From assembly GCA_026389265.1 (NCBI GenBank), contig JAPLIE010000124.1, positions 1 through 33,647 on the forward strand: a stretch of DNA of 33,647 nucleotides, read 5' to 3'. Source of the stretch: Cyanobacteriota bacterium (GTDB lineage Bacteria > Cyanobacteriota > Cyanobacteriia > PCC-6307 > Cyanobiaceae). Positions within the stretch are counted from its first letter, which is position 1. Every line of letters starts with the position of its first letter. Shown here one piece after another: positions 7,579 to 14,646 of the stretch. A program made the translations under genes and the position numbers. Under the pieces are notes generated by a model. That model was not told the origin of the DNA. It saw only the letters and a list, made by a program, of their open reading frames with translations, and did no database searches.

Positions 7579-8271
7579 CCCAAGGATGCGCAGGGCCGCC
7601 ATCGCTGCTCCATAGCCGTTGTCGATGTTCACCACAGTGAGTCCCGGCGCGCAGCTCGCGAGCATGCCCTGCAGGGCCGCCTGCCCACCGGCGCTCACCC
7701 CATAACCCACCGACACCGGCACTCCGATCACCGGTTGGGGCAACAGGCCGGCCAGCACGGTGGGTAGGGCGCCCTCCATACCAGCACAGGCGATCAGCAG
7801 CGGAGCCCGCCTGAGGCGATCCAGCTGGCCGAGTAGGCGATGCAGCCCCGCTACGCCCACATCGAGCACCAGATCGCTGGCGATCCCGTGGCAGGCCAGG
7901 GCCAGGCTGGCTTCGCTCGCCACGCTCAGGTCGCTGCTGCCCCCGGCCACGATCGCCACCGCTGCCCGTTCGGGATCAGCCTGGGGCAATGGGGCTGAGC
8001 AGATGCAGCGGCCGTCCCGGTGATACCGCCAGGTCGTGGGGTCATGCCCCCTGGCGGCCAGGCCCGTGAGTACCGCCTCGGCCTTGGAGTGAACCAGCCG
8101 GGTCGCCAGGCCGACCTGGCCGGCCTGATGCAAACCCTCCAAGGCCGCCGCGATCTGCCCGGCACTTTTGTGTTCGCCCCAGATCGCCTCCACCATTCCC
8201 AGCCGGCTGCGGCGCTCCAGATCGAGGCGGAGGTCGAGGCGGGGCTCAGTGGGTTCCGGGGGTGGGGTCAT
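7549..8271 (-). CDS. larB: LarB-like / NCAIR mutase (PurE)-related protein
   Basis: LarB proteins carboxylate and hydrolyse nicotinic acid adenine dinucleotide, the first step toward the nickel-pincer cofactor of lactate racemase. The 240-residue protein has the family pattern: an N-terminal [20 protein letters not shown] segment, then the PurE-like core with [32 protein letters not shown] and the [23 protein letters not shown] stretch. The ATG at 8269-8271 overlaps the stop of the TrmD-IspF frame (ATGA), which fixes the start and implies coupled translation. No larC or larE is in the window. In organisms without these, the role of LarB is unclear, so the pincer function is inferred from family only. 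Confidence 0.85.
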   Translation of the reverse strand: MTPPPEPTEPRLDLRLDLERRSRLGMVEAIWGEHKSAGQIAAALEGLHQAGQVGLATRLVHSKAEAVLTGLAARGHDPTTWRYHRDGRCICSAPLPQADPERAAVAIVAGGSSDLSVASEASLALACHGIASDLVLDVGVAGLHRLLGQLDRLRRAPLLIACAGMEGALPTVLAGLLPQPVIGVPVSVGYGVSAGGQAALQGMLASCAPGLTVVNIDNGYGAAMAALRILGSPAIGPIKG

Positions 8272-9533
8272 GGCCGCTGCAACAGGGCCACCGCATGGCA
8301 AGCGATGCCCTCTTCCCGCCCGGTGGCATCGAGACGCTCATTGGTGGTGGCCTTCACCCCCACCCGATCGGGCTCCACCCCCAGCCGCTCGGCAATGGCC
8401 GCCTGCATTGCCGCGACGTGGGGCCGAAGTTTCGGCCGCTCCGCCACCACCACCGCATCCACGTTCACCACATCCCAGCCCCGTTCGCGGATCAGCTCCA
8501 TCACCCGCTCCAGCAGCTCCAGGCTGTCGGCCCCCTTCCAGCGGGGATCCTCCGGGGGGAAGTAGCGGCCGATGTCGCCGAGGCCCAGGGCCCCCAGCAG
8601 GGCATCCATGAGGGCGTGCACCAGCACGTCGGCATCGCTGTGGCCATCGAGGCCCAGCCCGGCCGGATGCTCCAGCCGCTGCCCCCCCAGGATCAGGGGC
8701 CGACCGCTTACCAGGCGGTGGATGTCATAGCCGTTGCCGATCCGCAGCTGCATGCCGTCCTCCCGTTGGGCGTCCGATGCTGGTTCAGTCTTCCAGCCTG
8801 GGCGCTCCGCCTCCTGCGGTTGGCTGCTAGCTGCGGCCGCGGATCCCTGCTCCTGGAGCCAGCGGGCATGGAGATCGGGCCGCCGCTGGAGGGTGCGCTC
8901 CTGCTGCTGCTCAGATCGCCAGCGGGCAATCGCGCCGTGGTCGCCGCTGCGCAGGATGGCGGGCACCGCCATGCCGCGGAACTCGGCAGGGCGCGTGTAG
9001 TGGGGGTGCTCCAACAGCAGGCTGCTGTGGCTCTCCTCCTCCAGGGAGGCGGCGGTGCCCACCGTGCCCGGTAGAAGTCGCACCACCCCATTGATGATCG
9101 TGGCGGCGGGCAGTTCGCCGCCGGTGAGCACGAAGTCGCCCACCGACACCTCCTCATCGGCCAAGCTACGGATTCGCTCGTCAAAGCCCTCGTAGTGGCC
9201 GCAGAGCAGCACCAGCTGGTCGTAGCCATCGGCCCAGCGCTGCAGATCCGACTGGTGCAGTGGCCGGCCTTGCGGGCTCATCAGCAGCACCCGGCGTTGG
9301 CCCTGGCGGGGAATGGCCTCGAAGGCGGAGAACACCGGCTCCGGTTTGAGCACCATGCCCGCCCCGCCGCCGTAGGGCTCATCGTCCACCTTCCGGTAAC
9401 GGTCTGTGGCGTGGTCGCGGGGATTGTGCAGGTGCAGCTGCGCGATGCCGGCCGTGAAGGACCGGCCGATCACCCCGAGGCTGAGCAGGGGGGCGAAGGC
9501 CTCGGGGGCCAGGCTCACCACATCCAGACGCAT
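8268..9533 (-). CDS. trmD-ispF: TrmD-IspF: tRNA m1G37 methyltransferase and MECDP synthase in one frame
   Basis: One uninterrupted frame of 421 codons. Residues 1 to about 228 are TrmD, which methylates G37 of tRNAs: [10 protein letters not shown] at the start, the [10 protein letters not shown] loop, and the trefoil-knot SAM site [13 protein letters not shown] followed by [10 protein letters not shown]. Residues 261-421 are a complete IspF, the MEP-pathway enzyme making 2-C-methylerythritol 2,4-cyclodiphosphate, with its metal-binding DIH (NGYDIHRL) and [26 protein letters not shown] Ser/Ala/Gln/Glu-rich linker of about 30 residues joins them. No stop separates the two. However, a strong Shine-Dalgarno stands before the IspF Met (8751-8753), so separate IspF may also be made. 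The start ATG (9531-9533) overlaps the upstream stop as TGATG. Confidence 0.9.
   Translation of the reverse strand: MRLDVVSLAPEAFAPLLSLGVIGRSFTAGIAQLHLHNPRDHATDRYRKVDDEPYGGGAGMVLKPEPVFSAFEAIPRQGQRRVLLMSPQGRPLHQSDLQRWADGYDQLVLLCGHYEGFDERIRSLADEEVSVGDFVLTGGELPAATIINGVVRLLPGTVGTAASLEEESHSSLLLEHPHYTRPAEFRGMAVPAILRSGDHGAIARWRSEQQQERTLQRRPDLHARWLQEQGSAAAASSQPQEAERPGWKTEPASDAQREDGMQLRIGNGYDIHRLVSGRPLILGGQRLEHPAGLGLDGHSDADVLVHALMDALLGALGLGDIGRYFPPEDPRWKGADSLELLERVMELIRERGWDVVNVDAVVVAERPKLRPHVAAMQAAIAERLGVEPDRVGVKATTNERLDATGREEGIACHAVALLQRP
8751..8764 (-). promoter_or_regulatory. ispF: Internal Shine-Dalgarno and start for ispF inside the fused frame
   Basis: On the minus strand GGGAGGA (8758-8764) stands 4 bases before ATG (8751-8753), followed by the canonical IspF N-terminus [11 protein letters not shown]. 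This is one of the best ribosome binding sites noticed in the window. It would allow a free 161-residue IspF (8268-8753) from the same mRNA as the fusion. Confidence 0.65.
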
Positions 9534-10147
9534 CACGGCGCGGGGCGGCTGACGCGGCGGATCTCGGAGCTGAAGCTGGCCCGGGCGGGGTGGCCGTCTC
9601 GGCCGCGCTCCACGCTGCTCCGCAGGCGCAGATTGGGCTTGGTGAACCAGATCCGCTCCCGCACCACGGTGTCGGTTCCGGTCTGGGTGAGCTCCAGGCT
9701 GCCGTCGCTCCAGAGTTGCCAGGTGCCATGGCTGAGCGCTTTGCCGGCCTGATCCTGGCGCTCAAACCCGCCCCCCGCCTTGAAGTGCAAGCGCTGCGGA
9801 GTGCCGGCTCGGTTATCGAGCTCCGGGGGGGTCACCTGTAAAGCCCCCGGTTCGTGCGGTTCCCCCGGCTCTAGATAGACCACGAGCAGGGAACCGCGGG
9901 TACTGTCGTGCCACTGTTCCTGGGGTTCGGGTGCCGTCGGGCCGTGATCGTCGCCGCCAAAGGGCCCCTGGCTCGCTGGCCCCGCCGATGCCTCCAGCTC
10001 GGCCCCGGTAGGAGGATTCGGGTGGGCGTCGTCATCCCTGCCTTCCTGCAGCTGGAAGCGGCTTCGCACCGTGAGCCACTCGCCGTCACAGAGGCGTAGG
10101 AAACTGGCCAGGTCGGAGGGGGGAAACTCGCTCAAGCAGATCGCCAT
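9533..10147 (-). CDS. CpcS/CpeS-type phycobiliprotein lyase-like protein
   Basis: These lipocalin-like lyases attach bilin chromophores to cysteines of phycobiliproteins. Evidence is the N-terminal [14 protein letters not shown] helix-strand, and especially the C-terminal block [16 protein letters not shown] followed by SFSSEIRRV, which matches the family's WF-x-PNLRLR and SEIRR signature. The protein is about 204 residues from ATG 10147; ATGs at 10159 and 10186 are also in frame. Between the first strand and the rest of the barrel is a low-complexity Asp/Gly/Pro/Glu-rich insertion (about residues 36-82) that I do not know from characterised lyases. The stop overlaps the trmD start (TGATG). 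Whether it acts on phycocyanin or phycoerythrin cannot be read here. Confidence 0.75.
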   Translation of the reverse strand: MAICLSEFPPSDLASFLRLCDGEWLTVRSRFQLQEGRDDDAHPNPPTGAELEASAGPASQGPFGGDDHGPTAPEPQEQWHDSTRGSLLVVYLEPGEPHEPGALQVTPPELDNRAGTPQRLHFKAGGGFERQDQAGKALSHGTWQLWSDGSLELTQTGTDTVVRERIWFTKPNLRLRSSVERGRDGHPARASFSSEIRRVSRPAP

Positions 10148-10243
10148 GCACCAGCCCATCCTCTCAGCCGCCCTTCTCCGATGCATCGCTCAGCCGTCTC
10201 GCCTGGGGCCCCTGTCTGGGCCAGCGAAACAATGCTGGGCTCG

Positions 10244-11188
10244 TCAGTCGCCTGTGTAGCCCAGTTCGGCCAGGCGGGAGGCACTGCGCCGCCAGTGCGG
10301 CACCACCTTCACAAAGAGTTCCAGGTAAACGGGCCCGTCGAACACCTTCTGCATCTGCAGCCGGGCGCCCTTTCCGATCTCGCGCAGCATGCTGCCGCCC
10401 TTGCCGATCAGGATCGCCTTCTGGCTGCTGCGTTCCACGACCACCGTTGCCAGCACGGCCGTGCGGGGCCCATCCTCCACAATCCGCTCCACCCGCACCG
10501 CCACCGAATGGGGCACCTCCTCCCGGGTGTGGTGCAGCACCTGCTCCCGGATCAGCTCGGCCAGAAGCAACTGTTCCGGCTGATCGCTCACGGCATCGGC
10601 CGGATAGAGGTGGGGCCCGGCGGGCAGGTCGGCCGCCAGGCTCTGCACCAGCTCGGCGGTTCCTTCCCCGGTGAGGGCACTCACCGGATGGAGGGGCCAG
10701 GGGAGACCGGATTCGCCTTCGCCGCCGGCCAGCAGCTCCCGGTAGGAGTCCGCCAGCTCGATAGCCCGGCCGGCTTCCACCAGATCGTGCTTGTTGAGGG
10801 CCAGATGCACCGGCAGGTTGCCCTGGCGCAGCAGCTCCACGATGTAGGCGTCGCCCCGTCCCGCTGGCTGGTTGCCATCCACCAGCAACAGCACCACATC
10901 CACCTCGCCGATCGCACCGCGGGCGCTCTGCACCAGGCGCTCGCCCAGCAGGTGGTGGGGCTTGTGGATGCCGGGTGTGTCCAGCAACACCAACTGGGCC
11001 GAGGGCGTGGTGAGAATCGCCCTCAGCCGGTTGCGTGTGGTCTGGGCCACGGGAGAGGTGATGGCCACCTTTTCCCCCACCAGCTGGTTGAGCAGGGTGG
11101 ACTTGCCCACATTGGGGCGACCAATCAGGGCAACGAAGCCGGATCGGAACCCAGCGGGACTGGCCGGCAGGGCCTGGGGAATCTCCAT
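10244..11188 (-). CDS. era: GTPase Era
   Basis: Era is an essential GTPase that binds the 3' end of 16S rRNA and assists 30S subunit maturation. From ATG 11186-11188 the protein has 314 residues. Seen are G1 GRPNVGKST (residues 23-31), G3 DTPGIHKPH, G4 NKHD and, in the C-terminal KH domain, LIGKGGSMLREIGKGAR. A longer start at 11227 adds 13 Cys-rich residues and is less likely. It is divergent from the hypothetical gene at 11289, and its stop lies about 97 bases upstream of the lyase-like gene on the same strand. Confidence 0.96.
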   Translation of the reverse strand: MEIPQALPASPAGFRSGFVALIGRPNVGKSTLLNQLVGEKVAITSPVAQTTRNRLRAILTTPSAQLVLLDTPGIHKPHHLLGERLVQSARGAIGEVDVVLLLVDGNQPAGRGDAYIVELLRQGNLPVHLALNKHDLVEAGRAIELADSYRELLAGGEGESGLPWPLHPVSALTGEGTAELVQSLAADLPAGPHLYPADAVSDQPEQLLLAELIREQVLHHTREEVPHSVAVRVERIVEDGPRTAVLATVVVERSSQKAILIGKGGSMLREIGKGARLQMQKVFDGPVYLELFVKVVPHWRRSASRLAELGYTGD

Positions 11189-11288
11189 ACAGCAAGCCTG
11201 GCAGCAAGCGCTCCCCCGTGGGACCATCGCCTGACGGCCGGTGCCGCCGCTTCATAGGCTGGCAACCTATCCGCTGGGATCCAGCCGC

Positions 11289-11819
11289 ATGACTGCCGAG
11301 TCCGGAGCCTCCGTTCCCACGTTCCCCCAGGCGATGGAGCGAGCCGCCCAGTGGCTTGCCCTCTGGGAGGCCGGCGAGCTAAGCGATGAAGTGCTTGCCG
11401 ATCAGGTGGCCCACCTGGTGAGCAGCCGTGATGGTGCGCGTGGTTTCTTTGTGGTGAGCCTCAGCAGCGACAGCGCCCTGATGGATCGCCCCCCCGAGCC
11501 TATGGTGCTGCAGCTGCGGCAGGCGGGCGAGGGGGTGGTGGATCTCACGGTCCGCAATCTGGCGATGTCCACGGCCATGGCGCTGCACCATCAGCGCAGC
11601 GGTGATGCCACTCAGCAGGCCCGATCGGAACGGGTGAGGGACCGGAGCACCGAGCTGTTGCGCCAGCTTGATCCGAATCCGGTCAAGGAGCGGCTGGAGA
11701 TTCTGCTGCAGGCTGCCGCCCAAGCCAGCGGCCCCGATCTCGACTTTCTCGATCGCTGGGGGTACGACCCCGAACAGCGCCGGGCGATCAGCGAGGCAGT
11801 GCTGGCGGTGGCTGAGTAG
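11289..11819 (+). CDS. Conserved hypothetical protein (cyanobacterial)
   Basis: I do not recognise a named family. The 176-residue protein is soluble, rich in Ala, Leu, Arg and Glu, and predicted mostly helical. It has no signal peptide, Cys pair or obvious catalytic motif. Notable parts are the N-terminal AMERAAQWLALWEAGELSDEVLAD helices, a more beta-like middle GARGFFVVSLSSDSALMDRPPE, and a C-terminal LDFLDRWGYDPEQRRAISEAVLAVAE helix pair. The ATG at 11289 is a natural start about 100 bases from the divergent era gene. Its reading frame and codon use are convincing; its function is unknown. Confidence 0.8.
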   Translation: MTAESGASVPTFPQAMERAAQWLALWEAGELSDEVLADQVAHLVSSRDGARGFFVVSLSSDSALMDRPPEPMVLQLRQAGEGVVDLTVRNLAMSTAMALHHQRSGDATQQARSERVRDRSTELLRQLDPNPVKERLEILLQAAAQASGPDLDFLDRWGYDPEQRRAISEAVLAVAE

Positions 11820-11834
11820 CCGGTTGTGCCGGCG

Positions 11835-12158
11835 TCAGCTCCCCCGCCAGAGCGGGGGATTGTTGATCACGGGCGGGTTCGGGGGGGACCAGCCTGGGGC
11901 TGGGCCGGACCCGGTCGGGAGCCACTCCCAACCTGGGTTCGCTGCGGGGCCCCGAGGTACAACAGACCAGGTGGGAACGGTGCGGCTCCCTGGCATGGAA
12001 CCCTCCACCACTGATGAGTTAGCCGACCAGCCTGGCCTGTTTGCCGCTCCAGCCCCCAGCGTCTCGCCCGACCAAGCCGGGAGAGCCACGGCGCACACCA
12101 GGCCGAGGGCGAAGCCGCAGCCTTGCCGGAGCGGGGTGTTCACGGGAATCGACGCCAT
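11835..12158 (-). CDS. Small secreted protein, Pro/Trp/Gly-rich
   Basis: A 107-residue protein with a likely signal peptide: a positively charged N-terminus, hydrophobic FALGLVCAVALPAWS, and a possible cut near GETLGAGAA. The mature part is rich in Pro, Gly, Trp and Ser, ending PPVINNPPLWRGS, and shows no known domain. Its start lies 5 bases after the stop of the Pro-rich membrane protein, so the two are probably co-translated. With the Wza-like gene just upstream, an envelope or polysaccharide-export accessory role is an inference from position only. Confidence 0.68.
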   Translation of the reverse strand: MASIPVNTPLRQGCGFALGLVCAVALPAWSGETLGAGAANRPGWSANSSVVEGSMPGSRTVPTWSVVPRGPAANPGWEWLPTGSGPAPGWSPPNPPVINNPPLWRGS

Positions 12159-12163
12159 GCTGC

Positions 12164-13315
12164 TCAGGGGATGCTGACTCCAGTCGCTGACCCTGGGGAG
12201 ACAGCGCTACTAGCGGATGGAGCAGCTGCCGGCGGGGGTGGTGCCGCCACCTCGGGGACCGGTGCGGCGGCCACGGGGGCCGGTGCGGCAGCCACGGGGG
12301 GTGGGCTTGGGGCGACTGCGGGTTCAGCGGCCGCGGGCCGGCTGTTTATTGCCACGGGGGCTTGGATCGGCGCGGCGGTGCTGGTTTGGGTAGGGGCAGG
12401 CTGAGGCTCGCGGGGCGCCTCGGGCAGGGGCTCGAGATGGACCACCGCAGCGGTGACGCCGGTCTGACCCGAGGTGGACTGGCGTGACGACCATTGGCGG
12501 ATTTCATCCACCACGACCGGGTTATCGGGTTTGGTGAGGATATCGACGCTGCCATCCGGTTGCATTGCCAGGGGCACTGGGGTTGACTGGCGAACCCGGA
12601 GCGAGGGCACGTGGACCACCCTGGCTGCCGTGACGCTGGTAGAACCGCCCTTACTGGTGGCCAGTCCGTGGAGGGCTCGTCGCATCGGTTCCCTCCAGGC
12701 CCCGGGCAGGGGGGCGAGGGGATCACCGCTCCTTTGCCAGCGGGCCCGTTCAGCCATGGCCAGGGGCGGCATTGCGGCCGTGTTGAGATCGCTCAGGCCG
12801 AGGCTGCCTCCGAGCAGTTCAGCCCTATTGAAAGTCTGGAGCAGGGGATTAGGCCAGTTCGCTGTGGTGGATCGGTCGAGGGGGAGGGGGCCACGACGCA
12901 ATTCAGGTTCACCAGGGCCTGAAGCTGCGGTTGGAGTAACGGGGGGATTGGTTGTACGCCGGGGAATCAGCGTGTGGGAAGGATCGGTCGGCGCGAAGCC
13001 GGCCAGGCCTGCTTCGCTCAGGAAGCCTGATCGGTCGGAGGGATTCAGGGTCGACTGACTGGCGCTTCCGAGGAGCAAGCCAGTGGCTTTCAGCTTGCTA
13101 GTGGCAGTTGTCTGAACATCAGGGCGCTGGCTCTGCGGGATCTCTCCCCGGGGTGAGGGGCGAACCGCGGCTTCGGCGATTTCCCGTTGCTCCCGAATCT
13201 GAGCCTGCCAGCGATCATGGACATCTAAGGCAAGCAGGGGTAGCCAGATGGACTGGCTCAACAGCGCCCAGGCTAGGGCGTGGTTTGGGGCGGAAAGGCG
13301 GGAATGGCGATTCAT
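12164..13315 (-). CDS. Pro/Ala-rich single-pass membrane protein, unrecognised
   Basis: I do not recognise this 383-residue protein. It has one hydrophobic segment near the N-terminus (about 13-32, ALAWALLSQSIWLPLLALDV), likely an uncleaved anchor, then a long extracytoplasmic part. Residues about 90-220 are low in hydrophobicity, about 235-300 look more folded (VVHVPSLRVRQSTPVPLAMQ, DGSVDILTKPDNPVVVDEIRQWS), and the last 80 residues are a Pro/Ala tract (PPPVAAAPAPVAAAP and similar). An anchor plus a stiff Pro/Ala tract recalls TonB-like periplasm-spanning proteins, but I see no TonB C-terminal domain. It lies 52 bases behind the Wza-like gene, suggesting an export partner. Confidence 0.72.
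   Translation of the reverse strand: MNRHSRLSAPNHALAWALLSQSIWLPLLALDVHDRWQAQIREQREIAEAAVRPSPRGEIPQSQRPDVQTTATSKLKATGLLLGSASQSTLNPSDRSGFLSEAGLAGFAPTDPSHTLIPRRTTNPPVTPTAASGPGEPELRRGPLPLDRSTTANWPNPLLQTFNRAELLGGSLGLSDLNTAAMPPLAMAERARWQRSGDPLAPLPGAWREPMRRALHGLATSKGGSTSVTAARVVHVPSLRVRQSTPVPLAMQPDGSVDILTKPDNPVVVDEIRQWSSRQSTSGQTGVTAAVVHLEPLPEAPREPQPAPTQTSTAAPIQAPVAINSRPAAAEPAVAPSPPPVAAAPAPVAAAPVPEVAAPPPPAAAPSASSAVSPGSATGVSIP
12259..12300. repeat. Two contiguous 21-bp direct repeats in the Pro/Ala tract
   Basis: Positions 12259-12279 and 12280-12300 are the same 21-base unit with one difference (G/A). They encode a 7-residue Pro/Val/Ala repeat on the minus strand. Such units expand and contract by slippage, so tract length may vary between strains. 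Confidence 0.75.
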
Positions 13316-13367
13316 CTTGCTGGGAAGAAGGAGGAAAGGAATTCAGTTTCGCTTCGAAGAATTTATG

Positions 13368-14606
13368 TCAATTGTTGTTTCTGTTCCAGTTGTTGTAAAA
13401 ATACCAAGTATTAACCAGATTAGCTGCGCTGCTTGCGGCACCGATTGGCACAGCTAGATCAGAGAAAAATTCCAAAACTTTTCCATAAGCGCTAGTTTTC
13501 ACGATAACAGTATCGCCATTGCGAAGGGCCGGATTTTTGGCGGAAAGATTGGTGGTGTCGTTGTAGCTAAACGTCTGACGCAATACCTTGCCATCGCGGT
13601 TGAAACGGATCAAATCAACTTTATCTTTGTTCGCCCGCCAGCGTACCGGTCCGCCGGCACGGAAAATTGCTTCCACCAGAGGCGTGTTAGCGGGAAGACT
13701 CAGGGAGCCAGGTGATTTCACTTCGCCCAACACCGTCACATTGATAGCCGTGGGCGCCAGGTTCGAAGCTCCGATCTCGCGGATTTCAGCAGGCAACTCC
13801 CTGGTGAAGCCGATGATCAGGGTGTCACCATCAAATAGCACTGGGTTTTGGAGTTGGTTTCCATTGAGTAACACCTGGCTGATGTCTAGGGTGGCCTGTT
13901 TCTGGAGTCCATCCATACCGGCCTGACGCCGGAGGATCACATTGCGGATATCGGAGTTCACCGTGACCCCGCCGGCCTGCTGAATGGCTGAAACAGGGGT
14001 GGAGAAAGGGGCCAAGGGATACAGGCCGGGTTTTTCCACTTCACCGATGATCGAAACCTTCACCGGACGGGGGGTGACCAGGGTGAGAAAGAGCTGTGGA
14101 CGATTCAACTGCTTGCCATAAAGGCTGGTCAACCAGCGGCTGGCCTGTCCGATTGTGAGCCCGGTGAGCTGAACCGAACCCAGCAAGGGAAGGCTGCTGG
14201 TGCCATCCGGCAGGATACCGAAGGCTCCACCGATCTCTTTCGCCGCTGGATCGAGGAAGGTGAGTTGTAGGCCATCGCCAGGACCGAGCACGTAGAGATC
14301 GGCATACACCTGGCTAATGCTGAGACGAGCCGGTCCCGTGGGAGTCAGATTGGCGGATCCCCTGGCTAGGACAGGGTGGAATGGGGCGAGATCTCTGCTT
14401 AGGGAAGGTTCAGGTTTGGAGCCAGCCCGGGCCAGTTCAGCCGATGGGCTGCAGACCATCAATGCCACTGCAAGGGCTCCCTTCAACCGGATGCGCTGGC
14501 GGCTCCGCGGCCAAGAGCCCAGGAGCATGGGCCAAGTCAGGCTGTGCCTTGGTTGCAGGTTTCGCCTGAAGTCGGGAACAGGCACGCGCGAATTCGAAAC
14601 CGTCAT
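13368..14606 (-). CDS. Wza-like polysaccharide export protein with SLBB domains
   Basis: A periplasmic/outer-membrane polysaccharide export protein. The 412 residues begin with a basic region and a signal-like helix (about 42-60). The Poly_export domain starts at YVLGPGDGLQLTF (about residue 105), and SLBB domains follow at VSIIGEVEKPGLYPL and VTVLGEVKSPGSLSLP, each with an AGG turn. The cysteine in LMVCS is not a good lipobox because Val precedes it, so lipidation is doubtful. The C-terminus (FYNNWNRNNN) is Asn-rich. ATG 14604-14606 has a TTAGGA ribosome binding site 4 bases upstream; the GTG just before is less likely. It is divergent from the Wzc-like gene. Confidence 0.9.
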   Translation of the reverse strand: MTVSNSRVPVPDFRRNLQPRHSLTWPMLLGSWPRSRQRIRLKGALAVALMVCSPSAELARAGSKPEPSLSRDLAPFHPVLARGSANLTPTGPARLSISQVYADLYVLGPGDGLQLTFLDPAAKEIGGAFGILPDGTSSLPLLGSVQLTGLTIGQASRWLTSLYGKQLNRPQLFLTLVTPRPVKVSIIGEVEKPGLYPLAPFSTPVSAIQQAGGVTVNSDIRNVILRRQAGMDGLQKQATLDISQVLLNGNQLQNPVLFDGDTLIIGFTRELPAEIREIGASNLAPTAINVTVLGEVKSPGSLSLPANTPLVEAIFRAGGPVRWRANKDKVDLIRFNRDGKVLRQTFSYNDTTNLSAKNPALRNGDTVIVKTSAYGKVLEFFSDLAVPIGAASSAANLVNTWYFYNNWNRNNN

Positions 14607-14646
14607 CACATCCTAACCGGATTCCTCTGGCTGTGGTGGGCCCAGG
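14607..14646. promoter_or_regulatory. Very short divergent region between wza-like and wzc-like genes
   Basis: Only 40 bases separate the two divergent starts, too little for two full promoters without overlap into coding sequence. Either the promoters face each other across the 5' ends, or the Wzc-like protein starts later (ATG at 14797). I see no convincing -35/-10 pair. Confidence 0.35.

Noticed and set aside
11835-12158. PEP-CTERM substrate for the exosortase
   Set aside because: The protein has a signal peptide but its C-terminus lacks the PEP motif, helix and basic tail.
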